In this document: positions 1 to 11,187 of the stretch, in pieces | Layout of the letters: every line of letters starts with the position of its first letter | Position numbering within the stretch: the stretch's first letter is position 1 | Source: Apricaphanius iberus | Lineage: Eukaryota > Chordata > Actinopteri > Cyprinodontiformes > Aphaniidae | DNA length: 64,000 bases | Direction of reading: 5' to 3' | Assembly: GCA_028564705.1 (NCBI GenBank) | Contig: JAPXFQ010002711.1 | Coordinates: 1-64,000, forward strand | The notes under the pieces: model-generated | Seen by the model: the letters and a program-made list of their open reading frames with translations, nothing else | The model's database searches: none | What the model was told of the DNA's origin: nothing | Translations under genes and position numbers: made by a program

Positions 1-407
1 TTGTCGTGATTTCATATTTTTTAGGGCTACTTTATATAACAGTCTCGTATTGAATATGTTTATATAATCTTTAGTTAGTATTCAGAAAGTAAAAGTCTGT
101 TTTTATTAGCTTGCATGATAGTAAAGAAATGTTTTGTCAAGTATGGTTTATGGGGGTAAGCTTTTAAGTCGTAAAACTCTAGGCTAAGTTTATTGCACGT
201 TGTAAAAGTGGGATGCGGAGATAAGAAACAGAGTAGGGAGTAGACAGTCATAAACAGACCGGATGGTTACAGCGATAACTCAGGAAACCTTGAGAATAAA
301 CGTTTGGTGTAATAAAATCTAGGGGGAGGAGAATAGACATGTGACTATGTGCTTTGTTCTTCTTTAATAAAAATGGTACACCCCTGTAGACGACAGTTCA
401 GTTCAGA
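1..407. other. No gene recognised
   Basis: A/T-rich sequence with no open frame that looks like a protein and no clear repeat boundary. It adjoins the zinc-finger relic that follows and may be part of the same old element, but I see no terminal repeat to prove it. Confidence 0.4.
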
Positions 408-662
408 TCAACTCAGTTCTGACTGCAGCAATGCAAAACAAAATTCTTTCAAATGCTGCTGTCTGAAAACTCTGTGTTTCCGTGAGATGTTGGCAGTAAA
501 ATATGATTTAACTCTAAAGGTATTTGTACATCCTGTTACGGGACAAGTGACCACGTATTCTTCCACAATATGGCTCTTCAGATGAGCAATTAAGTCTTTA
601 GAGTGTGGACACTGACGTTCACACATTGTCACTGCGCATGTAAAGGCAGAAACCACCGCCAC
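408..662 (-). pseudogene. C2H2 zinc-finger exon relic, transposon-type
   Basis: An 84-codon open frame on the minus strand contains two C2H2-like fingers of the spacing seen in multicopy fish C2H2 proteins. Finger 1 has C9, C14, H27 and H31 (motif HLKSH). Finger 2 has C40 and C45 (CPVTGC), but the first zinc-binding His is replaced by Asn58 in the stretch FTANISRKH; H63 remains. The loss of a ligand argues for a decayed copy. Fish genomes carry many uncharacterised genes with this finger pair, often multicopy; I infer a repeat-borne exon rather than a host gene. The start codon shown is only the first ATG in frame; a splice acceptor could equally begin it. Confidence 0.5.
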
Positions 663-1540
663 ACCAGTGACATGGGTAGGTGCAGAGTGTCTTTGCTAAA
701 AATGAGCCTTAAAGATTAACTCAACACCCTACCAGAGTATAACCCCAGCCACATTTATGTTTGAAAAACGGCTCAAAAGAAGGCGTTGCCTGGCGGACCA
801 GGAAAAACACGCGGGGAATACTGGCTGGGCGTGGTCTGGGTCCCAGAGCTCAGGCTAAGCCATGCCTTCTGCATAGCTGCTTTGGACTTTATTGACAGCC
901 TGGTGGCCAAACAGTGCATTGGATATCCAACCCCCCAGTAAGGCGTGATTCAGCGCAAAGAACACCAGGAAGGACTCAGAGAATGGTTTGAAGGCTTGAA
1001 GTTCCAGCTGAAATTAAAACTACTTTTTTGATGATAATACACTGATCGGTTATTGATAGGGAACAACTTTGTGGAATCACACCAATTTGCATTTTGCCGA
1101 AAGTCCTCCATCGATAGCTACAGGTAGCAGTGTAGTTGAATTATGCGCTGACACTTGGGAATTCCCCCTTTTTCCTCCGGTGTTTATCTGTACGTTCAGC
1201 TGGAAATAGGTCGAGTAGCCTAGAATGTATAAGCATTAACACTTATCAGTTTAATCTAAAATGATTTATTGTTGCTACAACTGGGGCCAATGTCAGTGTT
1301 AGAACAAAGTCTGTGACCAACAGAGTCCTTTAACCGCAGGTGATGCGCTGCGTGGCTAACAGCAGCCAAAGAGTTCAATCTAATTCTGCCATCACAGATG
1401 TCCATGTCAGAAGTCCATGTTGACTGCCCAACAATCGGTCAGGAAAATATTTTAAAACACTGGTTAAAACTTCGGGCTGAGCGGCATGGTTTACCCAAAC
1501 GGATAGCCGATGATATCTCACACACAGTCACAAAATCCCA
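663..1540. other. Unassigned intergenic stretch
   Basis: No coding frame or bounded repeat could be supported. The right part passes gradually into the dispersed repeat annotated next. Confidence 0.35.
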
Positions 1541-2225
1541 GGGAAAACGTAAGCCTTAAATCTATTATCCTTAACAAATTTTGCCTCAGCCCAGAACAGA
1601 CTTTATAGAATGATTTAAAGTTCTCCAGGCTTCTCCATGGTTGGCAAGTAAGGGGGCTCAGATGATTTTAGCCTAGCGACTAACAATGGCTGCGGTAGCT
1701 AATTCACAGTGAACCTCATGGCCGCTGGAGACGCAGGTAGCTCGTCTTCCAATTTAGCTAAGCATCGATCAGCTCCAACTTTCCTTTACTGAACAATACC
1801 TTTTGGCAGCTTTATCCAGCCAAACACCGAACTGTTATCAGCTCTGTGGCGGTCGAATGAATGCGACTTCAGCTGGTTCATGGTCCCACTGCACGCGGAC
1901 TCAGGGAAGGTTGCAGAGGGCTTTGAGGATAAAACAATGGCTTTCATGAATGTTTGCTATTCACCTGATTGATGGTCAGGTGTCCCTTGGAGGGAGTTTC
2001 TCCCAGAAACTCGTGCTTTCCTTCACCAGCGAAGGAAGGTGTTTGATTTGCGTCTTCTCTTTTAGCAAGCCCGACCGAAGGCTAGCTTTGAAGAAGGCTT
2101 AACTTCTAGCGGAAGGTTCCTTATATAGACTCTGCCCCTCCGACCACTGCCTGTGGGAGTGGGGTTTCTTCTTCTCCTGTGGAACTAGAATGCAGATTAG
2201 AACCACCTGAAGGCTGCCGGAGGTT
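1540..2225 (+). repeat. Dispersed repeat, copy 1 (three copies in window)
   Basis: This stretch shares a recognisable block with 30490-30905 and, more weakly, with 28930-29425. Common landmarks in order are an ATTCACCTGAT-like segment, GTTTCTCCCAGAAACTCGTG, CTTCACCAGC, a C-rich tract, then TTCTTCTTCTCCTG and a GAAC/AAGCTAGAATG segment. The family is non-coding here. The long, promoter-like layout and resemblance to the 61.9 kb solo LTR suggest old LTRs, but I could not place both ends. Confidence 0.5.
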
Positions 2226-2498
2226 TCTTCCTGTTAAAGGGGAGTTTTTCCTGTCCACTGTCGCAACATGCTTGCTCAGAATGAGGGACTGCAGAGGAAT
2301 TGCTGTGGTTGGTGTCTCCATGATCCGTGCACAACCTCACGTCAATCACTCAACACAATCTGCTGGGATTCCTTACATAGAAAACTTTTAACCGATTGGA
2401 ATGTTTGTATAATTGTATTGAAATTACTTTTGTTGTAAAGTGCCTTGAGATGACATTTGTTGTGAATTGGCACCATATAAATAAAAAGTGAATTGAAT
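2200..2498 (+). mobile_element. LINE 3' end (Rex1/L2-like), plus orientation
   Basis: Typical fish LINE 3' terminal block: TTTCTTCCTGTTAAA, then AAAGTGCCTTGAGATGAC, TGTTGTGAATTGGC, ATATAAATAAA and a short GAATTGAAT tail. The same block recurs at 17640-17930 (+), 33525-33752 (-) and 59791-60084 (-). It is 5'-truncated and non-coding. Assignment to the Rex1/L2 group is from the tail sequence as I know it; the exact family is uncertain. Confidence 0.7.
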
Positions 2499-2639
2499 GT
2501 AATTAAACCCACCACTTTGTTTTACCTGGAAAAAACCAGATGCTTCCATGAAACCTGCTGTCTCTCTGGTTAATATCATTCCGCCCGCCTCCTGAAGGAT
2601 TTTTTCCCCTTAATTTCCCATAATGTGGTCAAAATTATT

Positions 2640-4075
2640 ATTTGTAGTTTATCCTCAGCTGAAGTTCGGGACGCTTTCAAACACGCTGTTGTACAGCCAG
2701 TTCTGAAAAAAAAAAACAGGTCTTGATCCGACTGTCTTTTCTAACCTCAGACCCATTTCTACATTACCTTTTCTATCTAAAGTACTTGAAAGATTTGTGT
2801 AGGAACAGTTAATAATACATTTGTATGACCATCAAGTAATGTACAATTTTTCAGTCTGGTTTTAGACACCAACATAGCACTGATTCAGCGCATCTACGTG
2901 TGTTTAATGACATATTTCTGGCTATGGATTCAGGGTTCCATGTGGTGCTGGTACCTTTGATAAAATTGATCATAACATCCTGATCTCAAGACTACACACA
3001 TTGGCAGGCATAACAGGTCCGGGCCTTGATTGGTTTAGATCATATTTTCAAGACAGGACTATCAGTGTCATGCTGGATGACTGTTCATCTGAGTCAGCTT
3101 CCCTTACTTGTGGGGTTCCCTAAGGTTCCATCTGAGGCTCACTACTCTTTGCTGTATATATTTCGCCTTTAGGAGCCATTTTCAAACAGCATGCTGTTCA
3201 TTATCATATGTATGCAGTGCAAAATTTACTTTTTTCTTAAACCTAATGACTGCCTTCAACCTCTCCTTGATTGCCTCCAGGACATCAAGGAGTGGCTGGC
3301 TGCGAATTTCCTCCACTTAAATGATTCTAAAACAGAAGTAATAGAACTGTAACTGAAATCTCTGGAGTGTTCATCTTCTAGGATCGGTGATTCACTACTC
3401 CAAGTCTTGCTTTATGGTATAAATAAAGCTAACATGTCCAGACTTCAACTTGTCCAAAATACAGCTGCAAGGTTTTATCACTGGAGCAAACAGAAGAAAA
3501 CACATCACATCCATTCCTAAATCACTCCACTGCCTGCTCATAGAGGTTAGGATCAATTTTAAAATATTAGTTTTTAGATTTAAATCTTTGAATGGTCTGG
3601 CTCCTCGCAATCTGACTGAACTACTTCATTTTGCCACTCTCCTCGTACTCTTAGGTCAGCAGATCAGCTCATTCTTATAGTCCCTAAGGCTCGTTGTAAG
3701 TCCAGAGGGGAAAGGGCTTTTTCTAATTGGCCCCAAAGCTGTGGAACTCACTCCCTCTATTGGTTAGAAAGGCATCCTCAATAGGTATGATTAAATCACG
3801 CCTAAAAACTCATTATTTCTCACTGGCTTTCCATTCGTAACTTTGATCTCTTCATTTAGTTTTTATGTTATTTCCTTTTTTTATGTTTGCAATGTTCTTT
3901 TTCAAACAGTATACGAGTATAATTTGTTATTGTTTTGTTGCTTGTCTGTTTTAGCTCTTTTTATTTTTAATGCATTCCTATAATTGTATTTAATTCACTG
4001 ATGTTTTCAAATATAGCGCTCTGGTCAGTTGTAATGCTATGTTTAAAGCACTTTACAAATTAACTGGTATGGTAT
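2640..4075 (+). pseudogene. LINE reverse-transcriptase relic (L2/CR1/Rex1-like)
   Basis: Across several frames the translation recovers RT landmarks in order: RPISTLPFLSKVLERF, FQSGFRHQHSTDSAHLRVFN, a degraded F-D-x-VDHNIL region and a GVPQGS-like block. Then comes the C-terminal tail: LVQNTAARF near 3447, GANRRKHIT, a block near 3550 with FKSLNGLAPRNLTELLHF, and a Pro-Lys-x-Trp-Asn-Ser-Leu-Pro block near 3735. Many stops and frameshifts interrupt it. The YADD catalytic block and much of the palm are missing between about 3180 and 3420. It ends in a short TGGTA repeat after CACTTTACAAAT, a usual LINE 3' end. Dead copy. Confidence 0.8.
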
Positions 4076-4077
4076 GG

Positions 4078-5480
4078 TATGACAGTTTTAACCTTACATT
4101 GCACAATCTTATCCATGATGTCTGAGATTTTGGATAGAAATTTATCTGTCAGTTTGTTTGCCGAATGTGTGTTGGTGGATGTTGGGGATTTTAATAGGGC
4201 AGGAGTGTAGATCAGTTTAAAGATTTGAGCTGAGTTTTCTTTGAGGAAGCATTTTTTTAACATTGGTCTTACTGTGATTAGAAATCTTAGCTAAGATGGT
4301 GCTTTCAAATGAGATGCAGAAATGTTTAGATAATGCAATATCAGTTACTGTAATGTTAGAGATATTTAAGTCCTTGCTAATAAGTAGGTCCAGAGTGTGT
4401 CCCCGGTTGTGTGTTGGTTCATTAATATGCTGGGATAGGTCGAAGTTATAGAGGACATTGTTTAATGTTTTTGTCCCTCAATCTTGGGGGTTGTCAGTAT
4501 GGATGTTAAATCTCCAACAATTATAAACTGGTCATAGTCTATGCATATTCCAAAGCAAAGGTCGTTGAAGTTGTTAAAAAAGTTTGCGTCAGGTTTTGGT
4601 GGTCTTTGTATGTTTAGAAATAGGAATTTGTTTGGCTCATTTTTCTCAGCAGCCAGGAATTCGAAAGACTCAAATTCACCTAGTGATACCTTTTTCAGGT
4701 TTAGATAGTTATGCACCCAGATCTCCACCTCTTCTTTTTTTTTCTGCTCTCACTAATTAAAAAATAATTTGCTTGACAAGTCTCTGTACTGTTTGTTCTG
4801 TATTCTCATCTAGCCAAGTTTAAAAAAGAAACAGGTCATGTATATCTTGTGTAACAATGAAATAATTGATTAAGATTAATATTGAATATTTCTTTCAGTG
4901 ATTGAGAGATTATTTTGCAAGGTATTATTTTGAAATGCTGTAATGTTCGGTTATTTGTAAATTTAGTGTGTAAGGATCTTATAATAACCGGGATTTTGCT
5001 TTCAGTATGACCGGACACATCTTGGTAGGTAGCGTGCAGTCTGGTAACTGTGTCCGGTGGATATCAGACACAGAAAGGTGTAGGGGAGAGCCACATTTTG
5101 TATAACTAGTGGCTGGGTGTTGTCCAAGTTTCAGTTTTAAAAGAATTCCCTTGTCCACCTGAGTCTGAAGTGCATCAGAGAAAGACTTAAATGGTGAGAT
5201 GATCGGTGACAAGGATGATTAACGTGTGTAGGATCTGTTTTTGGTTTTTCTGTCAGCTGGTAAGTTTCTGCACAGAGCTGAATCTGCATGATCAGCTGGA
5301 GTCGCTGTAATTGCTGCTGTTGTTGAGAGTTTAAATAGTAACTCAGCTGTTTGAGCTGGCATGTCAGCTGATATGTTTCTGTACGCTTTCTGAGCTGAAT
5401 CAGCTGGAGTCGTAATCACTGGTTTGAGTAACTCAGCTGTTGGAACTGAGTGTACTTGCTGAAGGTTAACAGGCACCATT
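4078..5480 (-). pseudogene. LINE endonuclease-domain relic, minus strand
   Basis: Minus-strand open pieces near 4060-4728 give an apurinic-endonuclease-like segment: YRPPKP-type motif as RPPKPDANFFNNFNDL, then DQFIIVGDL (the GDFN-type motif) and a downstream Lys/Ser-rich piece with SKISDIMDKI. Further pieces at 4836-5480 continue upstream in the same orientation. Frameshifts separate them. This is the 5' half of a LINE ORF of the L2/CR1 type, and it faces the plus-strand LINE on its right head to head. Confidence 0.65.
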
Positions 5481-5711
5481 TTCTGGCCTCTCCTGTTGAG
5501 GTTAAAACAGCCCTAGTGCAAGTTACTAATAATTTTTTCATGGCCTCAGATAATGGACTTGTCACTGTTCTGGTCTTGTTGGATTTCAGTGCTATTTTTG
5601 ACACAGTTGATCATAATATTCTCTTAGAAAGGCTTGTTGCAGGGATCAAGGAAACAGCACTAGGCTGGCTTAAATCATATCTGTCTGACAGATTCCAGTT
5701 TGTCCATGTAA

Positions 5712-5718
<7 letters not shown>
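5481..5718 (+). pseudogene. LINE RT, left half of a copy split by a 10.5 kb insert
   Basis: An open frame reads through RT palm motifs: LVTVLVLLDFSAIFDTVDHN (catalytic Asp block A), ILLERL and LGWLKSYLSDRFQFVHVN, then runs straight into a (TA)n tract at about 5717. The same protein resumes in the same orientation at about 16282 with the YADD block. Only some 40 residues of an expected palm segment are missing between the two, so I treat them as one interrupted copy. Confidence 0.75.
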
Positions 5719-5751
<33 letters not shown>

Positions 5752-5790
5752 TATATATATATATATATAATATATAATATATATAATGAA
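5716..5790. repeat. (TA)n microsatellite at left tip of large TIR element
   Basis: About 70 bp of alternating TA with minor interruptions, at the exact point where the LINE reading frame breaks. A shorter TA tract sits at the mirror position near 16266-16281. Confidence 0.9.
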
Positions 5791-6250
5791 ATTCTGAATA
5801 TATTGAATGAAGTTTGAATATATGGAATGAATCTTGAATATATGCAATGAAAGTCTGAATATATGGAATGAACCTAGAATATATGGAAAGTCTGAATATA
5901 TGGAATGAAAGTCTGAATATATGGAATGAACCTAGAATATATGGAATGAAAGTCTGAATATATGGAATGAACCTTGAATATATGGAATAAAAGTCTGAAT
6001 GTATGAAATGAAAGTCTGAATATATGGAATGAAGTTTGAATATATGGAATGAACCTTGAATTTATGGAAAAGAAAGTCGGAATATGGAATGAAGTTTGAA
6101 TATATGGAATGAACCTTGAATATATGGAATAAAAGTCTGAATATATAAAATGCCAGTCTGAATATATTGAATGAACCTTGACTATATGGAAAGAAACCTT
6201 AGGCTTTAAGGATTATGGGTATTGTAGTGGATTATCATACCTTTCATTTT
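5790..6250 (+). repeat. Left terminal inverted repeat with minisatellite
   Basis: Tandem, variable units built on GAATATATGGAATGAA followed by AGTCT, CCTT or GTTT. After about 400 bp the array gives way to single-copy sequence containing AAGGATTATGGGTATT, which also lies at the inner edge of the opposite terminus in inverted orientation. Confidence 0.8.
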
Positions 6251-6870
6251 GTGTTTAATCATTGATTTTTCTGAAGTGAACTTTATGAATTAGGCGTCAA
6301 GTTGCGTATTTCAACAACTGTATCTCAGTTGTTCAATTTCTAACGTCTCATTAAGAATTTTCCTGTTGTTGAAACCTTGAAAACAAATTGGACTTTGCCA
6401 AAAGCGAGAGATATGATTTATCGTCCAATACATGAAAAGCAGTGATCATTTCCTTATTTGACCAGTTGTTTTTTTTGTGTGTGTTTTTTTTATTTTTTTT
6501 TATTATGGTGTCTGATAAATCTGGAGGATTTCTGTTATTTTGACGGATTAAAATTCATACCCCTGACCATTTGTCACGTAGAATACAGTTAACAATATCA
6601 ATAAAAGCAGATCCCCACTTGAAGCATCTGTGCATAATTTCATGGCATCTCATTATCAATGAGCTAGCAGTGTGTTTGAAGATTTACGGAGGCTTTGGAG
6701 CAGTCACAGTCCTGCTCCAAAAACCCTAATGTATTTCCAATCACCTGTACAGAAGTTGTGCTTGCTACTGAGCTTTCTCCCGCTGAAGCGGTTGAAACGA
6801 AAATGATGCTTGTATTTCAGTTTCCAGTGGGGTAGTGGAGCACAGATTCAGCTTTCAGAACATTTAATGC
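6251..6870. other. Interior of the large TIR element, non-coding
   Basis: No convincing exon, RNA or repeat found. A T-rich tract lies near 6468-6505. Confidence 0.4.
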
Positions 6871-6873
6871 CTT

Positions 6874-7375
6874 GTCCACATGTAGCCGGGTATCTCAGAA
6901 AACAGAGATATTTTTCTACGGTTTGGCCTGTCATCCACATATAAAATGAGATTTTCGGCACTGAAAACAAAATATTTTTTAAAACTCTGGCCGAAGTGGA
7001 GATCGGCTATTTCTCCATTTTCCGTAACAGCGTGTGGACGGATGAAAATTGAGTTTTAAGTGCTGTAACGTCACTACCCGCGACCTGTGTTTACACTCAG
7101 AAACAGCATTTATGCCCTCAGAGCTGTGTTGGAATCAGCAATTGTCGAAGCGCATTTTGTTTATTTACTTTTACAGCTCTGTTACTGCTGCATGCTGATG
7201 ATAGAGGATAGAAAGTTACTCTGAGTGGATAGGACTTGGGAGAACTACTGCAGGTTTGCCACATCTATGAATGCGCTGAAAAACGAATTTATGTGTGAAT
7301 GGAGATTTTTTTCTAACGCAGCAGAGGAAAATCTTTTTTTATTTTTTTTTATTAAACGTCTACGTGTGGACAAAG
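6874..7375. mobile_element. MITE with TTGTCCACAYGTAG terminal repeats (hAT-like)
   Basis: Left end TTGTCCACATGTAG and right end CTACGTGTGGACAA are inverted matches. The interior is non-coding and A/T rich with repeated GTGTGGA/TCCACA motifs. This is a common fish non-autonomous hAT type by end sequence. A clean 8-bp target duplication is not visible, so the superfamily is an inference. Confidence 0.6.
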
Positions 7376-7554
7376 CCTAAATCCTTAGAAGTCCAAAACT
7401 CAAGACAATTGCCTACTGTATGTGAAATTCACATCCATGTTCATAGAGGTATTTGTGATTAGTTTAGGCAACAGTAGGTGAACTGTTCATATTTTAAGTT
7501 TAAAATATGAGGTTTTTCTTTTTAATATGAAGTTATTGGGGCCAAAATCAGTGG

Positions 7555-7990
7555 TTGTCACTGTGGAGAAAAAAATATATTAATCTGCTTGAGATTGAAC
7601 TTTTTGGCCCAAATTATAAGTGGTATTTGTGGAGAAAACCAGGCATTGCTCATCAGCTGCCCAATACAATCACTACAGTGAAACATGGTGGTGGGAGCAT
7701 CATGTTGTGGGGGTGTTTTTCAGATACAGGGACAGGACTGGTTGTAATTGAAGGAAAGATGAATGTGGCCAAGTACAACCTGCAAGAAAACTTCTTCCAG
7801 AGAGTTTAAGACCCCGGACTGGACCGAAGCTTCACCTTTCAACACAACAATGAACTAAGCACACACCTAAAATAAAAAAGGAGTGGCTTTTTAACAACTC
7901 TGTGACTGTTTTTGACTGGCCCAGTCAGATCCTTGACCCAAACCCAATTGAGCATCTCTGGAGAGACCAGAAAATGCCTGTCCACCAACA
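7555..7990 (+). pseudogene. Tc1-like transposase fragment
   Basis: Open for 84 codons, with [32 protein letters not shown] and [10 protein letters not shown], the middle of a Tc1 DDE transposase. A stop follows at 7807. Downstream sequence still encodes degraded FTFQHNN (the second catalytic Asp block, altered) and a NPIEHLWRD-like block near 7945. N-terminal helix-turn-helix and both terminal repeats are absent. It is a dead fragment inside the large TIR element. Confidence 0.8.
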
Positions 7991-8645
7991 TTCCACATCC
8001 AGATCACCTGATAGTATATATAGGTTGAGAAAAATAATGTACAAGTTATAGCAGTAGTGGTGTTGTTCTGTTGATTAGAACAATATACAGCGCTGATGTA
8101 AAAATCCATGTTTGTTGGGAGCAGTTTTGATCGAATTGAACAGCCTAACAACTGCAGAGAGGAAGGACCTGCAGAAAAGCTCCTTCCTGCATCTAGGATG
8201 CAGCAGTTTGTTACTGAAGGAGCTCCGCAGTTCAGCAACAATTCCATGCATGGGGTGGGAGACTCTGTCCATCAGAGATGTAATTGCAGCATAAGTCCTT
8301 CTGTCTCTAACCAGCTGCACTGGATCCAGGGTGCATCCTACAACAGAGCTTGCCTTCCTGATGAGTTTATCCAACCTCTTCCTCTCAGCTGTCAATAAAC
8401 TACTGCTCCAACATACAACACTAAAAAATGACAGAAGCCACCACAGAGTCATAGAAGGCCTTTAGCAGCGCTCCCTGGACTCCAAATGACCTCAGCCGCC
8501 TCAGCAGATAGTCTGCTCTGATCCTTCCTGTAAAGAGCATGTTGTTGTAGGATAGTCTCATAAAGAGGATGATCAGGGTTGTCCATAATTATTTTATGAA
8601 GAATCCTTCTTTGCATCATTATCTCCATCATTATGTATACTGTAT
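7990..8645 (-). pseudogene. LINE C-terminal fragment, minus strand
   Basis: A minus-strand frame of 125 codons (8075-8452) contains VCWSSSLLTAERKRLDKLIR, KASSVVGCTLDPVQ, RDRRTYAAITSLM, SHPMHGIVAELRSSFSNKLL and HPRCRKELFCRSFL. This is the C-terminal tail typical of a fish LINE family also present at 9372-9886 (+), 33230-33480 (-) and 40130-40325 (-). Further upstream (8449-8640) another frame gives MMEIMMQRRILHKI and DNPDHPLYETI, out of frame with the tail. Confidence 0.7.
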
Positions 8646-8649
8646 ATAC

Positions 8650-9060
8650 ATAGAAAAAAGGAAGGGTTAAATAGATCGGAGGGATTTTTTCTTCCCCATC
8701 GGTAATCTCTGACATAAAGTGTCATGCTGCCCCAATCACCCACTCTCCTCATCATCATCTGCACCTGTGTCGTCCTGTCTGAACCTCCTCGATACTATTG
8801 TTTGCACCAGTGTTCCCTGAGTGTCTTCACCTGTTCCTCCTTGTCTCCCCTTAATTAAGATCCAGTGAGCACTTCAGTCATCACTGGATCATTGTCGTAC
8901 CTTTGTATGTCTCGTCTCACCTTGTGTTGCTTCTCACCAATAAATTACCACCTTACCTGGAACTCTGCTTCTGCGCCTGGGTCCTTCGTCCTCCTTGCAG
9001 CAGCAAACCACGTGACATAAAGCATCTCTGCATTTCTTACTGATGAGCCATGATACTCAT
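8650..9060 (-). pseudogene. Exon of an unrecognised gene, split by a solo LTR
   Basis: Read on the minus strand, a TCCATTGCAG acceptor (AG at 9061-9062) opens a frame that continues across the LTR insertion when the LTR and one copy of its TAAAG duplication are ignored. Residues before the LTR include DEYHGSSVRNAEMLY; after it VRDYRWGRKNPSDLFNP follows without a stop. The end is obscured by the LINE at 8645. I do not recognise the protein. Position and strand suggest it belongs to the same gene as the exon at 12729-13034, i.e. to the large TIR element; this is inference. Confidence 0.4.
8720..9017 (+). mobile_element. Solo LTR (Gypsy-type) with TAAAG target duplication
   Basis: 298 bp beginning TGTCATG and ending GTGACA, flanked on both sides by the 5-bp repeat TAAAG (8715-8719 and 9018-9022). 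It has an AATAAA signal near 8940 and the C/T-rich layout of the LTRs at 24235-24503 and 54522-54851. No internal retrotransposon sequence remains, so it is a solo LTR left by recombination. Confidence 0.85.
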
Positions 9061-9371
9061 CTGCAATGGATGATCACAAAATGATCTTGTAATTTTTCAG
9101 CACATTTAATAGTTTTCCTCTCGGGATTTACAAACTATATTGCTTCACTTAACTGAAGATGATAGTCTAACAAATGGCTTAAACTTTTTGCATCCTCTCT
9201 TTTTGTGATTAAATATACTGATTATAGGAGAAACATTATTTAATTGATAAATAAATGATAAATTCTGAAATCCATCCACTATAAAATAATTACATAAACC
9301 CATATTTATATACACAGCTCAAAAAATAAACACTAAAATAACACATCCTAGACCATAACCATTTAAATAAA

Positions 9372-9886
9372 TGTTGCTGAACTGCAGAGCTCCTTCAGTG
9401 ATAGACTGCTGCATCCTAGATGCATGAAGGAGCATTTCCACGGTTCCTTACTTTATGCAGCTGTCAGATTGTACAATCGAAACTGCTCCCAACAAACATA
9501 GATGTTTACATTACCGCTTTAAATTGCACTAATCAACCCAACACTACTACTGTTATAACCAGCACATTCTTTTTCACAGACTATATATACAAACTTATTT
9601 GAAGTTACACGCTTACTTTTTAAGGCACAGTAAATGCACAATCTGTACTCTTCTAAAATTCTAATTATGTAAACATCTTTAAGTATCCTGCTGTTTGTAC
9701 TCAACCTGGGTTTAACACTTGATCTGTACTTAACCTGTTTTTGTAACTATTGTATATGATGTAAATTCTTTTTTTTTTCTGTAAAATTGTGTTTCTGTTC
9801 TGTTTCCTGTTCAGTTTGTATATGTGTGTTTGGCTGCTGTTACGTCCAAATTTCCCTTTGTGGGACAATTAAAGGATTGTTCTATT
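9372..9886 (+). mobile_element. LINE 3' end nested in Tc1
   Basis: Contains CAGAGCTCCTTCAGTGATAG and a translation resembling the minus-strand LINE tail at 7990-8645, then a 3' untranslated part ending CCCTTTGTGGGACAATTAAA and GGATTGTTCTATTC. 5'-truncated and non-coding. Confidence 0.65.
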
Positions 9887-10197
9887 CTTATTAAACACAT
9901 TGGGCCTCATTCACCAATATCTTATTAAGAATCTTCTCAGATTCTCTCTTAAACTGTTCGTAAGAAGATTCCTAAGAAAACACTACGTGGCATTCATCAA
10001 CGTGTTCGTAAGCCGCAGAATTATTCGCAGCTGTGTTCTTAAATTGATGAATGCCATTTCCTCGTAAGTTGAGAGCGCGTGCCAGGTGAGTCTAATTAAC
10101 ATAGGATTAGCATATGTAACCGCCCATCAATGCCCATAAAAGGGACTGCAGTGCCGTGAGTTGACACAGATGTCAAACAGACGAAAATACAATAAAA

Positions 10198-11108
10198 ATG
10201 GCTAAAGCAAAATGTAAGTGAATTGGAGCGCAGCAGGCAAGGCGAAAAAGAAACTTTAGTAATTCAGAGGTGGAGGTACTGCTGCAGGAAATAACCCGCA
10301 GGAAAAAAGTTATATTCAGTAGTGTCAGTACAGGTTACACTAACACACACAAAAAGGAAGCATGGGAGGCAGTCACACATGCAGTAGACGCAGTATCTGG
10401 AGAAGGACGAACAATAGAGGAAGTAAAAAAAAAATGGTTTGATCTAAAATTCGAAACAAAGAAAAATATAGCAAAATTTCGACGGGAAATGCAACAGACT
10501 GGAGGAGGAACATCAGAGACCCAAAACCTGTCTGAGATGGACCAGCGAATCGGGGCAATCATCGGGGAGACTGCACTCTCAGGTAGCTAAACTATATGGG
10601 GAAACGCTAAATCACTTCTTTTTACAGTCATTTAATTGTTTAATTCCCCCCACGTTTTAGGAGTACCATTGACTGAGAGTCTAGATACAGACCTTGGCCC
10701 CCAGCCAACGCTTTCATCCCCTGGCTGTGCTGCTAGTACTCCAGAGGAATCGGGGGGTCATTTATTCTTATTTTCTGAATGAAAGTTATTTTAAACGTGT
10801 GTCCTAAAGGCATGAGTTTTTGTGTGTGTGTGAGATCAAAATAAGTCTTTAGTATTGGACTGAGTGTTGCTACAATGGCTTGAGATTATTTGTTCACAGA
10901 TGAAGTCCCGCAAGGACATATGACAGAACCAGCACCATCCTGCAGCAGTACCTTCACCCGTACTCGGTCCCGTGCCTCTCCACACCTGATCACAAAAGCG
11001 GTGTTGAACAATCAACAAAGGCTAGCGGACACTCTAGATACAATTGCCTCAACGCTAACAGCAATATCCAACACACTAAAAGAAATTAATGAAAATATTA
11101 AGAAATAA
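10198..11108 (+). pseudogene. Harbinger Myb/SANT-like protein, three exons
   Basis: Exon 1 (10198-10582) encodes a trihelix/Myb-like domain: after the ATG come one in-frame TGA (codon 8), then RRKRNFSNSEVEVLLQEI, VIFSS, KKEAWEAVTHAVDAV and RTIEEVKKKWFDLKFETKK. The last coding base joins in phase, through CAG|GTAGCT and TTTTAG|GAGTACC, to exon 2 at 10661. Exon 3 starts at 10900 after TGTTCACAG and encodes a basic patch (FTRTRSRAS) and a C-terminal helix with NQQRLADTLDTIASTL, ending at 11106-11108. In this superfamily the Myb partner binds the terminal repeats and helps nuclear import of the transposase. Apart from the early TGA the frame is open; how exon 2 joins exon 3 is unclear. Confidence 0.7.
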
Positions 11109-11187
11109 AGATGTGTACAGAAACTGGTCCGTCCTAATTTTTTAAGTGAATCAGACTGGATTCAAGCTGTAATTAACAGGACTTTAT

